From Novosphingobium cyanobacteriorum (GTDB lineage Bacteria; Pseudomonadota; Alphaproteobacteria; Sphingomonadales; Sphingomonadaceae), in contig NZ_JAROCY010000001.1 in the NCBI RefSeq assembly GCF_029436685.1, positions 62,001 to 126,000 on the forward strand: a DNA stretch of 64,000 nucleotides. Direction: 5' to 3'. Made by a program: the position numbers and the translations under genes. Of this stretch, positions 28,092-37,701 are shown piece after piece (within the stretch, counting starts at the first letter, position 1; each line of letters opens with the position of its first letter). Under the pieces are notes generated by a model. It was not told the origin of the DNA and did no database searches. It worked only from the letters and a program-made list of their open reading frames with translations.

Positions 28092-28179
28092 AAAAACATG
28101 GGCCCGGCGCAGGGCTGGCTGCGCCGGGCCTTCTCTCCCTTTCGGGTGCCTGCAATCCACAGAAGCGGACTCTCAGGCA
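28092..28179 (-). promoter_or_regulatory. structured leader and intrinsic terminator (attenuator) of ilvB
   Basis: Reading the minus strand from 28179, TGCCTG pairs with CAGGCA (28174-28179 and 28147-28152). An AGA/TG internal loop and an inner GTCC/GGAT stem lie inside that helix. Next comes CCC-GAAA-GGG (28137-28146), a GNRA tetraloop hairpin. Then a perfect 10-bp stem GGCCCGGCGC/GCGCCGGGCC (28101-28130) is followed by CATGTTTTT. The last is a textbook intrinsic terminator upstream of the proposed start, so ilvB is probably controlled by attenuation. No leader peptide rich in Ile, Leu or Val codons is present, so the sensing mechanism is unknown. Confidence 0.65.
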
Positions 28180-28188
28180 GTTGACGGC

Positions 28189-28217
28189 CTGCTAAATGAC
28201 ATAAACGAACGTGTCAA
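28189..28217 (-). promoter_or_regulatory. ilvB promoter
   Basis: TTGACA (28212-28217) and TAGCAG (28189-28194) are separated by 17 bp on the minus strand, placing the transcript start near 28182, just before the first leader stem. The same TTGAC-N17-TAGC layout occurs before carA. Confidence 0.6.
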
Positions 28218-28221
28218 CCGG

Positions 28222-29148
28222 CTATTTGTGAAATATTATTTCAATAATGTGGTTTTCAGCGTAATCCTGCTGCTGCAGTCGGGGCCAGTGGCCCGGAACT
28301 TGGTGTCGCAGCCACGTGTACTGCCGCTTGGCGTAGTTCCGCGTCGCCTGCTGACCCGCTGCGATGGCCTCTTCCTCGTTCAGGTCACCACGCAGGAAGG
28401 CGGCGATTTCCGGCACCCCGATCGCGCGCATCACGGGCAGGGCAGGATCCAGCCCGCGCGCCAGCAGCGCCTCCACCTCGGCCATCGCACCCGCCTGCCA
28501 CATCAGCGCGAACCGCCGGTCGCAGCGTTCATAAAGCCAGTCCCGATCCGGCATCAGCACCACGGCGGTCAGATCGATTTCACCGCTGATTCCGCCCACC
28601 TTTTCCGCCTGCCACGCCGAAAGCGGCCGCCCGGTCGATCGCACGACCTCAAGCGCCCGCGCGATCCGCGCGCTGTCGGCTGGGCCCAGCACCGCCGCCC
28701 GCGCTGGATCTTCCTTCTGCAGCGCGGCATAGGCCTCCGCCACCGGCAGCGCCCGCACGGCTTCGCGCACCGCCGGTTCGATTTCGGGCACCGGCGCGAT
28801 GCCGTCCAGCAGGGTGCGGATATAGAGGCCCGTTCCGCCCACCAGCACTGCCAGCGCGCCGTGCGCCGCCGCCTTTGCGATCTCCGCCTTCGCCGCCGCG
28901 GCCCAATCCGCCGCCGAACAGGCCTGCGCCGCGTCCCAGGCGCCGAACAGCCGGTGGGGCACGCCGCGCATCTCCTCTGCCGAAGGGCGCGCGCTCAGCA
29001 CGCCAAGATCGGCATAGACCTGTGCGCTGTCGGCGTTGATCACCACCGCCTTGCGTCCCGCGGCCATCTCGGCCAGTGCCAGCCGCACGGCCAGATCGCT
29101 CTTGCCGCTCGCCGTCGGCCCTGCAATGAGCGCGACCTTCGGCTTCAC
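28222..29148 (-). CDS. miaA: tRNA dimethylallyltransferase MiaA
   Basis: A 308-aa enzyme with P-loop AGPTASGKS, the substrate region NADSAQVY and the core [12 protein letters not shown]. The C-terminal [13 protein letters not shown] is the conserved end of the catalytic domain. It isopentenylates A37 of tRNAs reading UNN codons. The GTG giving [11 protein letters not shown] is chosen because it avoids overlap with divergent serB; an ATG at 29181 would add 11 residues and overlap serB by 8 bp. It ends only 5 bp before the ilvB -35 element. Confidence 0.92.
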   Translation of the reverse strand: MKPKVALIAGPTASGKSDLAVRLALAEMAAGRKAVVINADSAQVYADLGVLSARPSAEEMRGVPHRLFGAWDAAQACSAADWAAAAKAEIAKAAAHGALAVLVGGTGLYIRTLLDGIAPVPEIEPAVREAVRALPVAEAYAALQKEDPARAAVLGPADSARIARALEVVRSTGRPLSAWQAEKVGGISGEIDLTAVVLMPDRDWLYERCDRRFALMWQAGAMAEVEALLARGLDPALPVMRAIGVPEIAAFLRGDLNEEEAIAAGQQATRNYAKRQYTWLRHQVPGHWPRLQQQDYAENHIIEIIFHK

Positions 29149-29173
29149 GCCATCAACACCTGAGGAATTCCCT

Positions 29174-30058
29174 GTGATCATCGCGCGGCTGATAGCAGAC
29201 CCTGAGACGCTTGGTGACAATCTTGCGCTCGCCATGGAAATGATCGAGGCGCGCGATTGGGAAGTGGCCGGCGCCGGCATGCTCGAATTCTGCACCAACG
29301 TGTTGGAACTCGAGGTGGTTGAGGGCAATCCTGCCGGCATCCGCCAGATTCTTGACCAGTGCTTCCCTGACAGCGACCTCCTGCTTTCCACCGTCCCGTT
29401 CGAAACGCCGCGCCTGTTCGTGTCCGACATGGATTCGACCATGATCGGCCAGGAATGCATTGATGAACTGGCCGATTTTGCTGGGCTCAAGGACCGCATC
29501 GCCGCGATCACGGAGCGCGCGATGCAGGGGGAACTCGATTTCGAATCCGCCCTGCGCGAACGCGTCGGGCTGCTGAAAGACCTGCCCGAAGACGCGATCC
29601 GCCAATGCCTTGATGAACGCATCCGTCCGATGGACGGCGCGCGCACGCTGGTTGCCACGCTCAAGTCGCGCGGCTGCCACACCGTGCTGGTCACCGGCGG
29701 GTTCCACTCCTTTGCCGATCCCGTGGCCGATCTGCTTGGCTTCGATCGCGTCGTGGGCAACCGTCTGGGCCTGCATGACGGCCGCCTCACGGGCGATCTC
29801 GTTGGCGGTATCGTCGATTCGTCGGTGAAGAAGAAGGTCCTGCTCGAAGAGACGGCGCGGTTGGGTGAAGATGTGGTTAGCCTCGCCACGGGTGATGGCG
29901 CCAACGACATCCCGATGATCGAATCTGCCACCCACGGCATCGCCTATCGCGCCAAGCCCAAGGCGCGCGCCGCCGCCGATGGCTGGATCGACCGGGGCGA
30001 CCTGACCGCGATCCTCGATCTCTATGGCATTGCGCGCGATGACTGGGTGTTTGATTGA
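29174..30058 (+). CDS. serB: phosphoserine phosphatase SerB
   Basis: A 294-aa HAD phosphatase. An N-terminal ACT-like region (about residues 1-75) is followed by the catalytic motif [11 protein letters not shown], motif [13 protein letters not shown], and motif [12 protein letters not shown]. It dephosphorylates phosphoserine in the last step of serine synthesis. The GTG start has GAGGA seven bases upstream. An upstream in-frame extension lies in miaA. Confidence 0.93.
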   Translation: MIIARLIADPETLGDNLALAMEMIEARDWEVAGAGMLEFCTNVLELEVVEGNPAGIRQILDQCFPDSDLLLSTVPFETPRLFVSDMDSTMIGQECIDELADFAGLKDRIAAITERAMQGELDFESALRERVGLLKDLPEDAIRQCLDERIRPMDGARTLVATLKSRGCHTVLVTGGFHSFADPVADLLGFDRVVGNRLGLHDGRLTGDLVGGIVDSSVKKKVLLEETARLGEDVVSLATGDGANDIPMIESATHGIAYRAKPKARAAADGWIDRGDLTAILDLYGIARDDWVFD

Positions 30059-30126
30059 CGCAATATTTACATAGGTGTTAATAGATCGAGCCGTCCTGCC
30101 CAGAGGACGACCAGAGGACGAATCGC

Positions 30127-30933
30127 ATGAACGCCTTTGCTGGAACCCTGTCTGCGGACCTGCCGCTCTATGATGAGCGCCGCCCGGTGCTCACGCTGCA
30201 GCCGCGCAAGGCGCTCCATCACTTCCGCGAATTGCTGAAGGACAAGGAGCGCACCGAGGAAGTCTTCGCCATCTTCGAGGCGCTGCCCTGGCAGGGGCTG
30301 CGGGCCTCGGCGGAACGCTATCTCAGGAGCGAGGTGGGCCAGTCGGTTCGCGCGCGCGAACCCAGCCTGCCGACGATCCTTGACGATCACGATGCGCTGC
30401 GCCGCATGCCTGCCGGCTCGGTCGCACACGCCTATTGCGATTTCATGGAGCACGAAGGCCTCACCGCCGCCGGTCTCGTTGCCGAATTCGACAAGTTTGC
30501 GGAAGGGCGCCCCCGCTTCCAGGACCAGTTCCTGTGGTACCTGAACCGCATGCGCGATGTGCACGATCTGCTGCACGTCCTTACCGGCTATGGCCGCGAT
30601 GCGCTGGGCGAAGCCTGCGTGCTGGCTTTCACCTACAGCCAGCAGCCGTCACCGGCGCACCTGTTCATCGGCTACATGGCCGGGCTCAACATCCGCAAGC
30701 AGGTGAAAAGCAGCGCCCCCGTGCTGCGCGCCATCCGCGAAGGCCAGCGTCTGGGCAAGGCCTGCCCGCGCCTGTGCGAACAGGCGATCACCGACATCCT
30801 GCCGCTTGGTCTGGACGAGGCGCGCCGCCATTTGAACATTACGCCTGCGGTGCATTATCATCAGGCGCACGCCGTGTGGAAGGCCATGGGCGTCGATCCC
30901 TACGACCTCCTCGGCAAGAAAAAGGCGGCGTAA
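30127..30933 (+). CDS. ubiquinone biosynthesis protein COQ4 family
   Basis: A 268-aa protein. The COQ4 signature HDxxH...E is seen as VHDLLHVLTGYGRDALGE around residues 145-162, followed by the family's Tyr- and Gly-rich AGLNIRKQ region. COQ4 proteins are required for ubiquinone synthesis and are linked in recent work to ring decarboxylation/hydroxylation. In alphaproteobacteria they stand alone, as here. It shares a strand with serB but has a 68-bp gap with no clear coupling. Confidence 0.9.
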   Translation: MNAFAGTLSADLPLYDERRPVLTLQPRKALHHFRELLKDKERTEEVFAIFEALPWQGLRASAERYLRSEVGQSVRAREPSLPTILDDHDALRRMPAGSVAHAYCDFMEHEGLTAAGLVAEFDKFAEGRPRFQDQFLWYLNRMRDVHDLLHVLTGYGRDALGEACVLAFTYSQQPSPAHLFIGYMAGLNIRKQVKSSAPVLRAIREGQRLGKACPRLCEQAITDILPLGLDEARRHLNITPAVHYHQAHAVWKAMGVDPYDLLGKKKAA

Positions 30934-30942
30934 CCCCAAAGT

Positions 30943-30975
30943 CCTCCCCATTTTTGCGCAGCACAAATGGGGAGG
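30943..30975. terminator. bidirectional hairpin between coq4-like gene and purL
   Basis: CCTCCCCATTT and AAATGGGGAGG form an 11-bp perfect stem with an 11-nt loop, in the short gap between convergent genes. A-T pairs flank the loop rather than a T-run. The outer sequence (GGGGAGGGGGCCGG) resembles the REP-like repeats near the DUF559 genes. Confidence 0.5.
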
Positions 30976-31006
30976 GGGCCGGTCGCAGGCAGGCCTGAGG
31001 GGTCCT

Positions 31007-33190
31007 TTACCCTTCCATCCACACCCGGAAGAACGCCTCGTTCGCTTCGCGCAGCGTTGCCACCGGCACCGAGAAGCCCGGACCTGAAACCGCGGATCCG
31101 CCGGTCGTGCCGATGCGCGTCATCGGGATGCCCGCCGCCTGGATCGTGTCTGCCACCGCGCTGGTCACGATATAGCGGCCCTGGTCCTCGCCAAAGGCGG
31201 TGAAGTGGTCGCCGATCCCTTCCAACTGGCAGCCGATGCCGCTCGCCATCGCCATTTCGGCCAGTGCGACCAGCAGGCCACCGTCCGAAATGTCGTGGAC
31301 CGCCGTCACCTTGCCGTCGGCGATCAGCTCGCGCACGAACTCGCCGTGGCGGCGTTCGGCGGCAAGGTCCACCTTCGGCGCCTCGCCGTCCTCGCGACCG
31401 TGGATTTCGCGCAGCCACAGGCTCTGGCCCAGGTGCCCGTTGCTCTGGCCGATCACGAAGATCGCCTCGCCCTCGGCCTTGAACGGCACGGTCACCATCT
31501 GCTCGTGGTCGAGCATCAGGCCCACGCCGCCGATGGCCGGGGTGGGCAGGATCGCGCTGCCGCCGCCGGTCGCCTTGGATTCGTTATAGAGCGAGACGTT
31601 GCCCGAAACGATCGGGTAGTCCAGCGCACGGCAGGCGTCGCCCATGCCGTTCAGCGCTTCCACGATCTGCGCCATGATTTCGGGGCGCTGCGGATTGGCG
31701 AAGTTCAGGCAGTTGGTGATCGCCAGCGGCGTCGCGCCCACGGCGCAGATGTTGCGGAAGGTTTCGGCCACCGCCTGCTTGCCACCTTCATAGGGGTCGG
31801 CAAAGCAATAGCGCGGAGTGCAGTCGGTGCTGATCGCCAGCGCCTTTTCGGTTCCGTGCACGCGCACCACCGCGGCGTCGCCACCCGATTTCTGCAGCGT
31901 GTCGGCACCCACCTGGCTGTCGTACTGCTCGAAGATCCAGCGACGGTTGGCCAGGTCCGGGCAGCCGATCAGCTTCAGCAGGTCCGCGCCCAGGTCGCTG
32001 CTCGCCGGCACGTCGCCCAGCGGCGCCACGTTGGCCCAGGCCTTGTATTCCTCCAGCGAAAGGTGAGGGCGGTCGTACAGCGGCGCGTCCTCGGCCAGGG
32101 GGCCCAGCGGAATGTCGCACACCGTTTCGCCCTGGAAGGTCAGCACCATGTGGCCGGTATCGGTCACTTCGCCGATCACGGCAAAGTCCAGCTCCCACTT
32201 GCGGAAGATCGCCTCGGCCATGGCTTCCTTGCCGGGCTTCAGCACCATGAGCATGCGCTCCTGGCTCTCCGACAGCATCATTTCATAAGGCGTCATGCCC
32301 TCTTCGCGGCAGGGCACCTTGTCCATGTTCAGGATGATGCCGGCCTTGCCGTTGGTGGCCATTTCCACCGATGACGAGGTGAGGCCCGCCGCGCCCATGT
32401 CCTGGATCGCCACGATGGCGTCCGTGGCCATCAGTTCAAGGCACGCCTCGATCAGCAGCTTTTCGGTGAACGGATCGCCCACCTGCACGGTCGGGCGCTT
32501 TTCCTCGCTCTTCTCGTCGAAGTCCGCGCTGGCCATGGTCGCGCCGTGGATGCCGTCGCGGCCGGTCTTCGAACCCACATAGACGATCGGGTTGCCGATG
32601 CCGGTTGCCGCCGAATAGAAGATCTTGTCGGTGTCGGCCACGCCCACGGTCATCGCGTTGACCAGGATGTTGCCGTCATAGGCCTTGTGGAAGTTGGTCT
32701 CGCCACCCACGGTCGGCACGCCCACGCAGTTGCCGTAACCGCCGATCCCGGCAACCACGCCCTGCACCAGGTGCTTCATCTTGGGGTGGTCCGGCCGGCC
32801 AAATCGCAGCGCGTTCATGTTCGCCACCGGGCGCGCGCCCATGGTGAACACGTCGCGCAGGATGCCGCCCACGCCGGTGGCTGCGCCCTGATAGGGTTCG
32901 ATGTAGCTCGGGTGGTTGTGGCTCTCCATCTTGAAGATGGCGGCCTGCCCATCGCCGATATCGATCACGCCTGCGTTCTCACCGGGGCCGCAGATCACCC
33001 AAGGGGCCTCGGTCGGCAGCTTCTTCAGGTGGATGCGGCTCGATTTGTAGGAGCAGTGCTCCGACCACATCACCGAGAAGATGCCGAGTTCCACAAGGTT
33101 CGGCTCACGCCCCAGCGCGTGCAGCACGCGGGCGTATTCTTCCTCGGACAGCCCGTGGGCGGCGACGACATCGGGAGTGATTTCGGACAT
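31007..33190 (-). CDS. purL: phosphoribosylformylglycinamidine synthase subunit PurL
   Basis: A 727-aa small-type PurL that works with separate PurQ and PurS. The N-terminal [11 protein letters not shown] motif, the ATP region KMESHNHPS and [16 protein letters not shown], and the second AIR-synthase-like half with [10 protein letters not shown] and VHDISDGGL are present. It converts FGAR to FGAM in purine synthesis. No other purine gene adjoins it. It is convergent with the COQ4 gene. Confidence 0.96.
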   Translation of the reverse strand: MSEITPDVVAAHGLSEEEYARVLHALGREPNLVELGIFSVMWSEHCSYKSSRIHLKKLPTEAPWVICGPGENAGVIDIGDGQAAIFKMESHNHPSYIEPYQGAATGVGGILRDVFTMGARPVANMNALRFGRPDHPKMKHLVQGVVAGIGGYGNCVGVPTVGGETNFHKAYDGNILVNAMTVGVADTDKIFYSAATGIGNPIVYVGSKTGRDGIHGATMASADFDEKSEEKRPTVQVGDPFTEKLLIEACLELMATDAIVAIQDMGAAGLTSSSVEMATNGKAGIILNMDKVPCREEGMTPYEMMLSESQERMLMVLKPGKEAMAEAIFRKWELDFAVIGEVTDTGHMVLTFQGETVCDIPLGPLAEDAPLYDRPHLSLEEYKAWANVAPLGDVPASSDLGADLLKLIGCPDLANRRWIFEQYDSQVGADTLQKSGGDAAVVRVHGTEKALAISTDCTPRYCFADPYEGGKQAVAETFRNICAVGATPLAITNCLNFANPQRPEIMAQIVEALNGMGDACRALDYPIVSGNVSLYNESKATGGGSAILPTPAIGGVGLMLDHEQMVTVPFKAEGEAIFVIGQSNGHLGQSLWLREIHGREDGEAPKVDLAAERRHGEFVRELIADGKVTAVHDISDGGLLVALAEMAMASGIGCQLEGIGDHFTAFGEDQGRYIVTSAVADTIQAAGIPMTRIGTTGGSAVSGPGFSVPVATLREANEAFFRVWMEG

Positions 33191-33295
33191 GGCAGCGCCC
33201 TTAGCCTCTAGGCGCGGCTTGCGCCAGACCTCTTCCGACAGGCCCGTTCCGGTTGCGCTTGACCAGTCGCTTGTGGCGGGTCAAAGCTGCCTCCG

Positions 33296-33547
33296 ATGGG
33301 AACCCAGGCAGATATCGCGGCACTTTCTTTCGAAGACGCGCTCAAGGCGCTCGAAGATGTCGTGCGCAAGCTCGAGAGCGGCGAGGCGCCGCTCGACGAA
33401 TCGATTGAACTTTATGCGCGTGGCGATGCCCTGCGGGCGCATTGCCAGGCGCGGCTCGATTCCGCGCAGGCGCGGATCGAGGCCATCGTTACCGATCGCG
33501 ACGGGCGCGCGCAGGGTACGCGTCCGTTCGACGAAACCGCAGGGTGA
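33296..33547 (+). CDS. xseB: exodeoxyribonuclease VII small subunit
   Basis: An 83-aa protein with the XseB pattern LSFEDALKALEDVVRKLESGEAPLDESIELY cut across residues 10-40. It partners XseA, not present here, in degrading single-stranded DNA. The stop overlaps a GTG (GTGA) and the ispA start lies 5 bp on, a common alphaproteobacterial xseB-ispA operon. Confidence 0.95.
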   Translation: MGTQADIAALSFEDALKALEDVVRKLESGEAPLDESIELYARGDALRAHCQARLDSAQARIEAIVTDRDGRAQGTRPFDETAG

Positions 33548-33552
33548 TTGCC

Positions 33553-34461
33553 GTGTCGGAGGCCGATGCCCCCCAAGCCGCGCTGAAGCAGGCCCTCGCG
33601 GCCATCCAGCGCGATATCGATTCCACGTTCGATGCGCTGCTGCCTGTTCCCGGTGACCCGCGCGACCGGCTGGTCGAGGCGATGCGCTATGCCGCTATCG
33701 GCGGGGGCAAGCGGCTGCGGCCGCTGCTGGTCAGCGCCGTCGCGCAGATGTTTGGCGTCGATCGCACATCGGCGGTGCGCGCAGGCGCAGCGATTGAGGC
33801 GATCCACGTCTATTCGCTGATCCACGATGACCTGCCGTGCATGGATGATGACGCGCTGCGCCATGGCAAGCCCACGCTGCACCTCGCCTTTGACGAGGCG
33901 ACTGCCGTGCTCGCGGGGGATTCGCTCCACGCCTTCGCCTTCGAGGTGCTGTCCGATCCGGCGATGAGCGGCGATCCCTTCGTCCGTGTCGAACTGATCC
34001 GCACCCTGGCCACCGCCAGCGGGGCCAATGGCATGGCGGGCGGCCAGATGATGGACATCGCCGCCGAAACCGCTTCGTTCGACCTGCCCACCGTCACCCG
34101 GCTGCAGCAGCTCAAGACCGGCGCGCTGCTCGGCGCGGCGGTGGAGATGGGCGCCATCCTTGGCAAGATCCCGTCCGAAGGGCGCACCCACCTGCGCGGC
34201 TATGCGCGCGATATCGGCCTCGCCTTCCAGATCGCCGACGATCTGCTTGATGAAGAAGGGGACGAAGCCGCCGCAGGCAAGGCGCTGCGCAAGGATGCGG
34301 CGCAGGGCAAGGAAACCTTCGTGTCCCTGCTCGGCATCGAACGGGCGCGTGAACAGGCGCGCATCCTGGTGGAGCAGGCGGTCCAGCACCTTGCCCCCTA
34401 TGGCGCGGAGGCGGACCTGCTCCGCGATCTGGCGCGGTACATAGTCGAGAGGAATCACTGA
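33553..34461 (+). CDS. ispA: polyprenyl synthetase, farnesyl diphosphate synthase
   Basis: A 302-aa enzyme with the first aspartate-rich motif DDLPCMDDD and the second DDLLDEEGD, plus GGGKRLRPLL near the N-terminus. It condenses isopentenyl and dimethylallyl/geranyl diphosphate to farnesyl diphosphate for quinones, carotenoids and undecaprenyl carriers. The GTG at 33553 has AGGGTGA five bases upstream, better than the GTG at 33544. coaD follows 2 bp later. Confidence 0.93.
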   Translation: MSEADAPQAALKQALAAIQRDIDSTFDALLPVPGDPRDRLVEAMRYAAIGGGKRLRPLLVSAVAQMFGVDRTSAVRAGAAIEAIHVYSLIHDDLPCMDDDALRHGKPTLHLAFDEATAVLAGDSLHAFAFEVLSDPAMSGDPFVRVELIRTLATASGANGMAGGQMMDIAAETASFDLPTVTRLQQLKTGALLGAAVEMGAILGKIPSEGRTHLRGYARDIGLAFQIADDLLDEEGDEAAAGKALRKDAAQGKETFVSLLGIERAREQARILVEQAVQHLAPYGAEADLLRDLARYIVERNH

Positions 34462-34463
34462 AC

Positions 34464-34976
34464 ATGGGGGAGAGGATTGGCGTCTATCCGGGCACGTTCG
34501 ACCCGATCACGCTGGGGCACCTGGACATCATCCGACGCGGGGCGAAGCTGGTCGACAAGCTGATCATCGGCGTCACCACCAACCCGTCGAAGAACCCGAT
34601 GTTCACGCCCGAAGAGCGCATGGCCATGGTTCAGCGCGAAGTGGCGGCACAGGGCATCGGCAACGTCACCGTCATGGGCTTCAACGCGCTGCTGATGAAG
34701 TTCGCCGAAAAGCAGGGCGCTAGCGTGATCGTGCGCGGCCTGCGCGCGGTGGCCGACTTTGAATACGAATACCAGATGGCCGGCATGAACCAGCAGCTGA
34801 ATGACCGGATCGAAACGGTCTTCCTGATGGCCGACGTCTCGCTCCAGCCGATCGCTTCAAAGCTGGTCAAGGAAATCGCCCTGTTCGGCGGCGACATCCA
34901 CCGCTTCGTGACGCCCACCGTCTGCGAGGACGTGATCGAGCGGGTGAGGGGCCTCGGCCAGCTCGGCGACTATTGA
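34464..34976 (+). CDS. coaD: phosphopantetheine adenylyltransferase
   Basis: A 170-aa nucleotidyltransferase with GVYPGTFDPITLGHLDII, where the T/HxGH motif reads TLGHLD, and VRGLRAVADFEYE. It transfers AMP to 4'-phosphopantetheine in coenzyme A synthesis. It begins 2 bp after ispA, so it is in the xseB-ispA-coaD operon. Confidence 0.97.
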   Translation: MGERIGVYPGTFDPITLGHLDIIRRGAKLVDKLIIGVTTNPSKNPMFTPEERMAMVQREVAAQGIGNVTVMGFNALLMKFAEKQGASVIVRGLRAVADFEYEYQMAGMNQQLNDRIETVFLMADVSLQPIASKLVKEIALFGGDIHRFVTPTVCEDVIERVRGLGQLGDY

Positions 34977-35068
34977 GCCGCCGCGGCGGACGTTTCGTTT
35001 TGTTCATTGCAGCGTCAGCGCGCCGGGCCTATCCGCGCGGGATGATGTCTTCCACAGGTGGTTCCTTG

Positions 35069-35776
35069 ATGCTTTCGCGCTTCCTCATCACGATGGCCGC
35101 CTCAACTGTCCTGCTGGCCGGCGCCCCGGCCCTGGCGCAAGGCGCTCCCGGCAAGGACCCGGTCAAGCCGATCAAGGTTGATCGCGTCGTCTCTTCGCAG
35201 GCCGTGCAGTATGCGGTGGACATGGACCCGACGCACGATCCCGAGAACGTGCTCTATCTAGATCTGTCGAACGGGGGCCGCGTGACCATCCGGCTCAAGC
35301 CCGATTGGGCGCCGCACCACGTGGAACGGATCAAGCAGCTGGTGCGCGAAGGCTTCTATGACGGCATCATCTTCCACCGCGTGATCGATGGCTTCATGGC
35401 GCAGACCGGCGATCCCACCGGCACCGGGCAGGGCGGTTCGAAGCTGCCCGATCTCAAGGCCGAATTCAACGATGTCCCCCACCTGCGCGGCACCGTCTCC
35501 ATGGCACGGACGGATGAGCCGGATTCGGCGAATTCCCAGTTCTTCATCGTGTTCTATCCGCGGATGGGGCTGGATCATAAATATACGAACTTTGCCCGTG
35601 TCATCGGTGGCATGGATGCGGTCGACGCGATCGTTCGGGGCGAGCCGCCAGCAAATCCCACGCGCATCGTCCAGGCCTCCATCGGCGCTGACAACAAGCC
35701 GCGGCCGGCCCCGCCGGCCCCTGCCGCCGCTCCGGCGATCACCGCCGACATGCTGAGCAATTCACGGTCCAACTGA
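35069..35776 (+). CDS. periplasmic cyclophilin-type peptidyl-prolyl isomerase
   Basis: A 235-aa protein. The start giving MLSRFLITMAAS has AGGTGG seven bases upstream and creates a signal peptide ending ALAQ; a longer frame from 34973 lacks one. The cyclophilin domain has FYDGIIFHRVIDGFMAQTGDP, DSANSQFFIV and FARVIGGMDAVD. A proline/alanine-rich tail (RPAPPAPAAAPA) follows. It assists folding of exported proteins. queA starts 6 bp later. Confidence 0.92.
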   Translation: MLSRFLITMAASTVLLAGAPALAQGAPGKDPVKPIKVDRVVSSQAVQYAVDMDPTHDPENVLYLDLSNGGRVTIRLKPDWAPHHVERIKQLVREGFYDGIIFHRVIDGFMAQTGDPTGTGQGGSKLPDLKAEFNDVPHLRGTVSMARTDEPDSANSQFFIVFYPRMGLDHKYTNFARVIGGMDAVDAIVRGEPPANPTRIVQASIGADNKPRPAPPAPAAAPAITADMLSNSRSN

Positions 35777-35782
35777 TCTCCC

Positions 35783-36811
35783 ATGAAGGTCGATCTGTTC
35801 GACTTCGAGCTGCCGCCCGAGCGCATCGCGCTGCGTCCGGCGCGTCCGCGCGATTCGGCCCGGCTGCTGTCGGTGCCGGGGCAGGGGCCGTTTGCCGATC
35901 TGATCGTGCGCGATCTGCCCGGCCTTCTGAACCCGGGCGATGTGCTGGTGTTCAACGACACACGCGTGATTCCCGCCCAGCTGGAAGGCCGACGCGGAGA
36001 TGCCAGGATCGGCGCCACGCTGCACAAGCGGATCGACCTGCGGCGCTGGCAGGCCTTCGTCCGCAATGGCAAGCGGTTGCGCGGGGGTGATACGATCGAA
36101 TTCGGCGCAGGGGTGACCGCCACCGCCGAGGCGCGCCATGCCGATGGCAGCTGGACGCTGTTCTTCCCCGGTGACGAGCCGGTGGAGGTCCTGCTGGAGC
36201 GCGCCGGAACCATGCCCTTGCCCCCCTATATCGCAGGCAAGCGGCCGACCGACGAGCAGGACCGCCGGGATTACCAGACGATGTTCGCGCAGAAGGACGG
36301 GGCCGTGGCCGCGCCGACTGCCGCGCTGCATTTCACCCCGGAACTGTTGGCCGCCCTGGACGCGCGCGGCGTGGTGCATGAAACGCTGACACTGCACGTG
36401 GGCGCGGGCACATTCCTGCCGGTGAAGGCGCAAGACACGACCGAACACGCGATGCACGCCGAATGGGGCCGTATCGACGCCGCCACGGCAGACCGGCTGA
36501 ACGCCGCACGCGCTGCTGGCAAGCGCGTAATCGCGGTGGGCACCACCAGCCTGCGCCTGCTGGAAAGCGCGACCGGTGAAGACAGGATCATTCGTCAGTT
36601 CGAAGGCGATACCAGCATCTTCATCACCCCGGGCTATCGCTTCCGCGCGATCGACGGGCTGATGACCAACTTCCACCTGCCCAAGTCGACCCTGTTCATG
36701 CTGGTCAGCGCACTCATGGGGCTCGATCGCATGCAGGACGCCTATGCCCACGCCATCGCGCAGGGCTACAGGTTCTATTCCTATGGTGATTCCAGCCTGC
36801 TGATCCCCTGA
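35783..36811 (+). CDS. queA: S-adenosylmethionine:tRNA ribosyltransferase-isomerase
   Basis: A 342-aa QueA. Conserved landmarks are [20 protein letters not shown] at the N-terminus, [22 protein letters not shown] in the middle, [25 protein letters not shown] and [19 protein letters not shown] near the end. It builds epoxyqueuosine from preQ1-modified tRNA. Its usual partner tgt lies about 4.4 kb downstream on the same strand, beyond a minus-strand block. Confidence 0.96.
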   Translation: MKVDLFDFELPPERIALRPARPRDSARLLSVPGQGPFADLIVRDLPGLLNPGDVLVFNDTRVIPAQLEGRRGDARIGATLHKRIDLRRWQAFVRNGKRLRGGDTIEFGAGVTATAEARHADGSWTLFFPGDEPVEVLLERAGTMPLPPYIAGKRPTDEQDRRDYQTMFAQKDGAVAAPTAALHFTPELLAALDARGVVHETLTLHVGAGTFLPVKAQDTTEHAMHAEWGRIDAATADRLNAARAAGKRVIAVGTTSLRLLESATGEDRIIRQFEGDTSIFITPGYRFRAIDGLMTNFHLPKSTLFMLVSALMGLDRMQDAYAHAIAQGYRFYSYGDSSLLIP

Positions 36812-36844
36812 TCGCGGTCCAGCGCGCGGAAGCTTTTGCGGCTT

Positions 36845-37642
36845 TTATCGTGCGGAGCCGTGCAGCGCTGCCTCGGGCAAGGGTGCTTCCTCCAACTGCT
36901 GGCTGAAATCGCGCACGGTGCCGAGCAGGACATGTGAACTCTCGATCTGTGGTCGCGAGTACGCGTGGCAGGAACCTTCCCGCATCGCCATTTCGGTCAG
37001 CGGAATCTCGCGTGCGTCGGTAATGTAGAACCGCGCTCGCGACACGAACAGGCCCATGCGCAGCACCAATGCGGCCTCCAGCGCATCGCCGCTGAAGTGT
37101 CGTTCGGCCCAGGGACGAAACTTGTGGAACAGCGGCTGCGGATCGGCTTCCAGTCCCGGTGCGATAACCAACCGCTCCTCCACCCGCCACCGGTGAAGGG
37201 GCCTGCCATCGAGTTCGACAGACGCTGTGGTGATGCCGTCTACCATGTCGGGCACGATGACATCCCACGTCCGCAGGCCGGGGTCGCGCTGCGCGTGCGC
37301 CATGGCCAGCACGGCCAGATCAAACATATGGGTGCAGGTGCCAACCGGGCCGCCGCCGGAATAGAGCGCAGCCTGCGGGGCATTGAGAGGCTTGTCTTTC
37401 AGCACCCGCAGCCCGGCCGGGGCGGAGGGGCAGCCCGTGGTCGGAAATCGGGTCAGGTCGCCCACCACATCCTTAACCCGTGCGCCATCGTGTTCCAGCC
37501 GCAGCCACATCGCGTGGCAATTGTCGTCAAGCTGAACCACCACAACGCCCGCACGGCCATCCAGCCGGATGCGGCGCCGGAAAACGCCAGTGCCAAAGGC
37601 GGGGTTGGCGGGATAGTTCGAGTGAAGTTCGGGCGCGGACAC
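36845..37642 (-). CDS. DUF2889 family protein
   Basis: A 265-aa soluble protein. The N-terminal AFGTGVFRRRIRLDG, DDNCHAMWLRLEHDG and the later GPVGTCTHMFDLAVLAM with an invariant-looking Cys and His fit DUF2889, a family of unknown function often found near aromatic or steroid degradation genes. It is the last gene of the minus-strand block between queA and tgt, but gaps between members suggest separate transcripts. Confidence 0.78.
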   Translation of the reverse strand: MSAPELHSNYPANPAFGTGVFRRRIRLDGRAGVVVVQLDDNCHAMWLRLEHDGARVKDVVGDLTRFPTTGCPSAPAGLRVLKDKPLNAPQAALYSGGGPVGTCTHMFDLAVLAMAHAQRDPGLRTWDVIVPDMVDGITTASVELDGRPLHRWRVEERLVIAPGLEADPQPLFHKFRPWAERHFSGDALEAALVLRMGLFVSRARFYITDAREIPLTEMAMREGSCHAYSRPQIESSHVLLGTVRDFSQQLEEAPLPEAALHGSAR

Positions 37643-37701
37643 GGGCAGGCTTCTCCTCCGTCCAGAGCGCTATGGCAAAGCGCCTCACCCGGCAAGCGGT
37701 G

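Noticed and set aside
28037..28099. ATG at 28099 as the ilvB start
   Set aside because: It lies in the T-run of the terminator, has no ribosome-binding site, and adds residues not typical of the family.
28100..28190. Plus-strand resemblance to a glycine riboswitch (CTCTCAGGCA near 28170)
   Set aside because: The plus strand here leads into the antisense side of miaA, not to a gene. The similarity is limited to one short motif, and the minus-strand fold explains the conserved-looking stems.
29182..29940. Long N-terminal extension of MiaA
   Set aside because: It is antisense to serB, and the P-loop should be close to the N-terminus.
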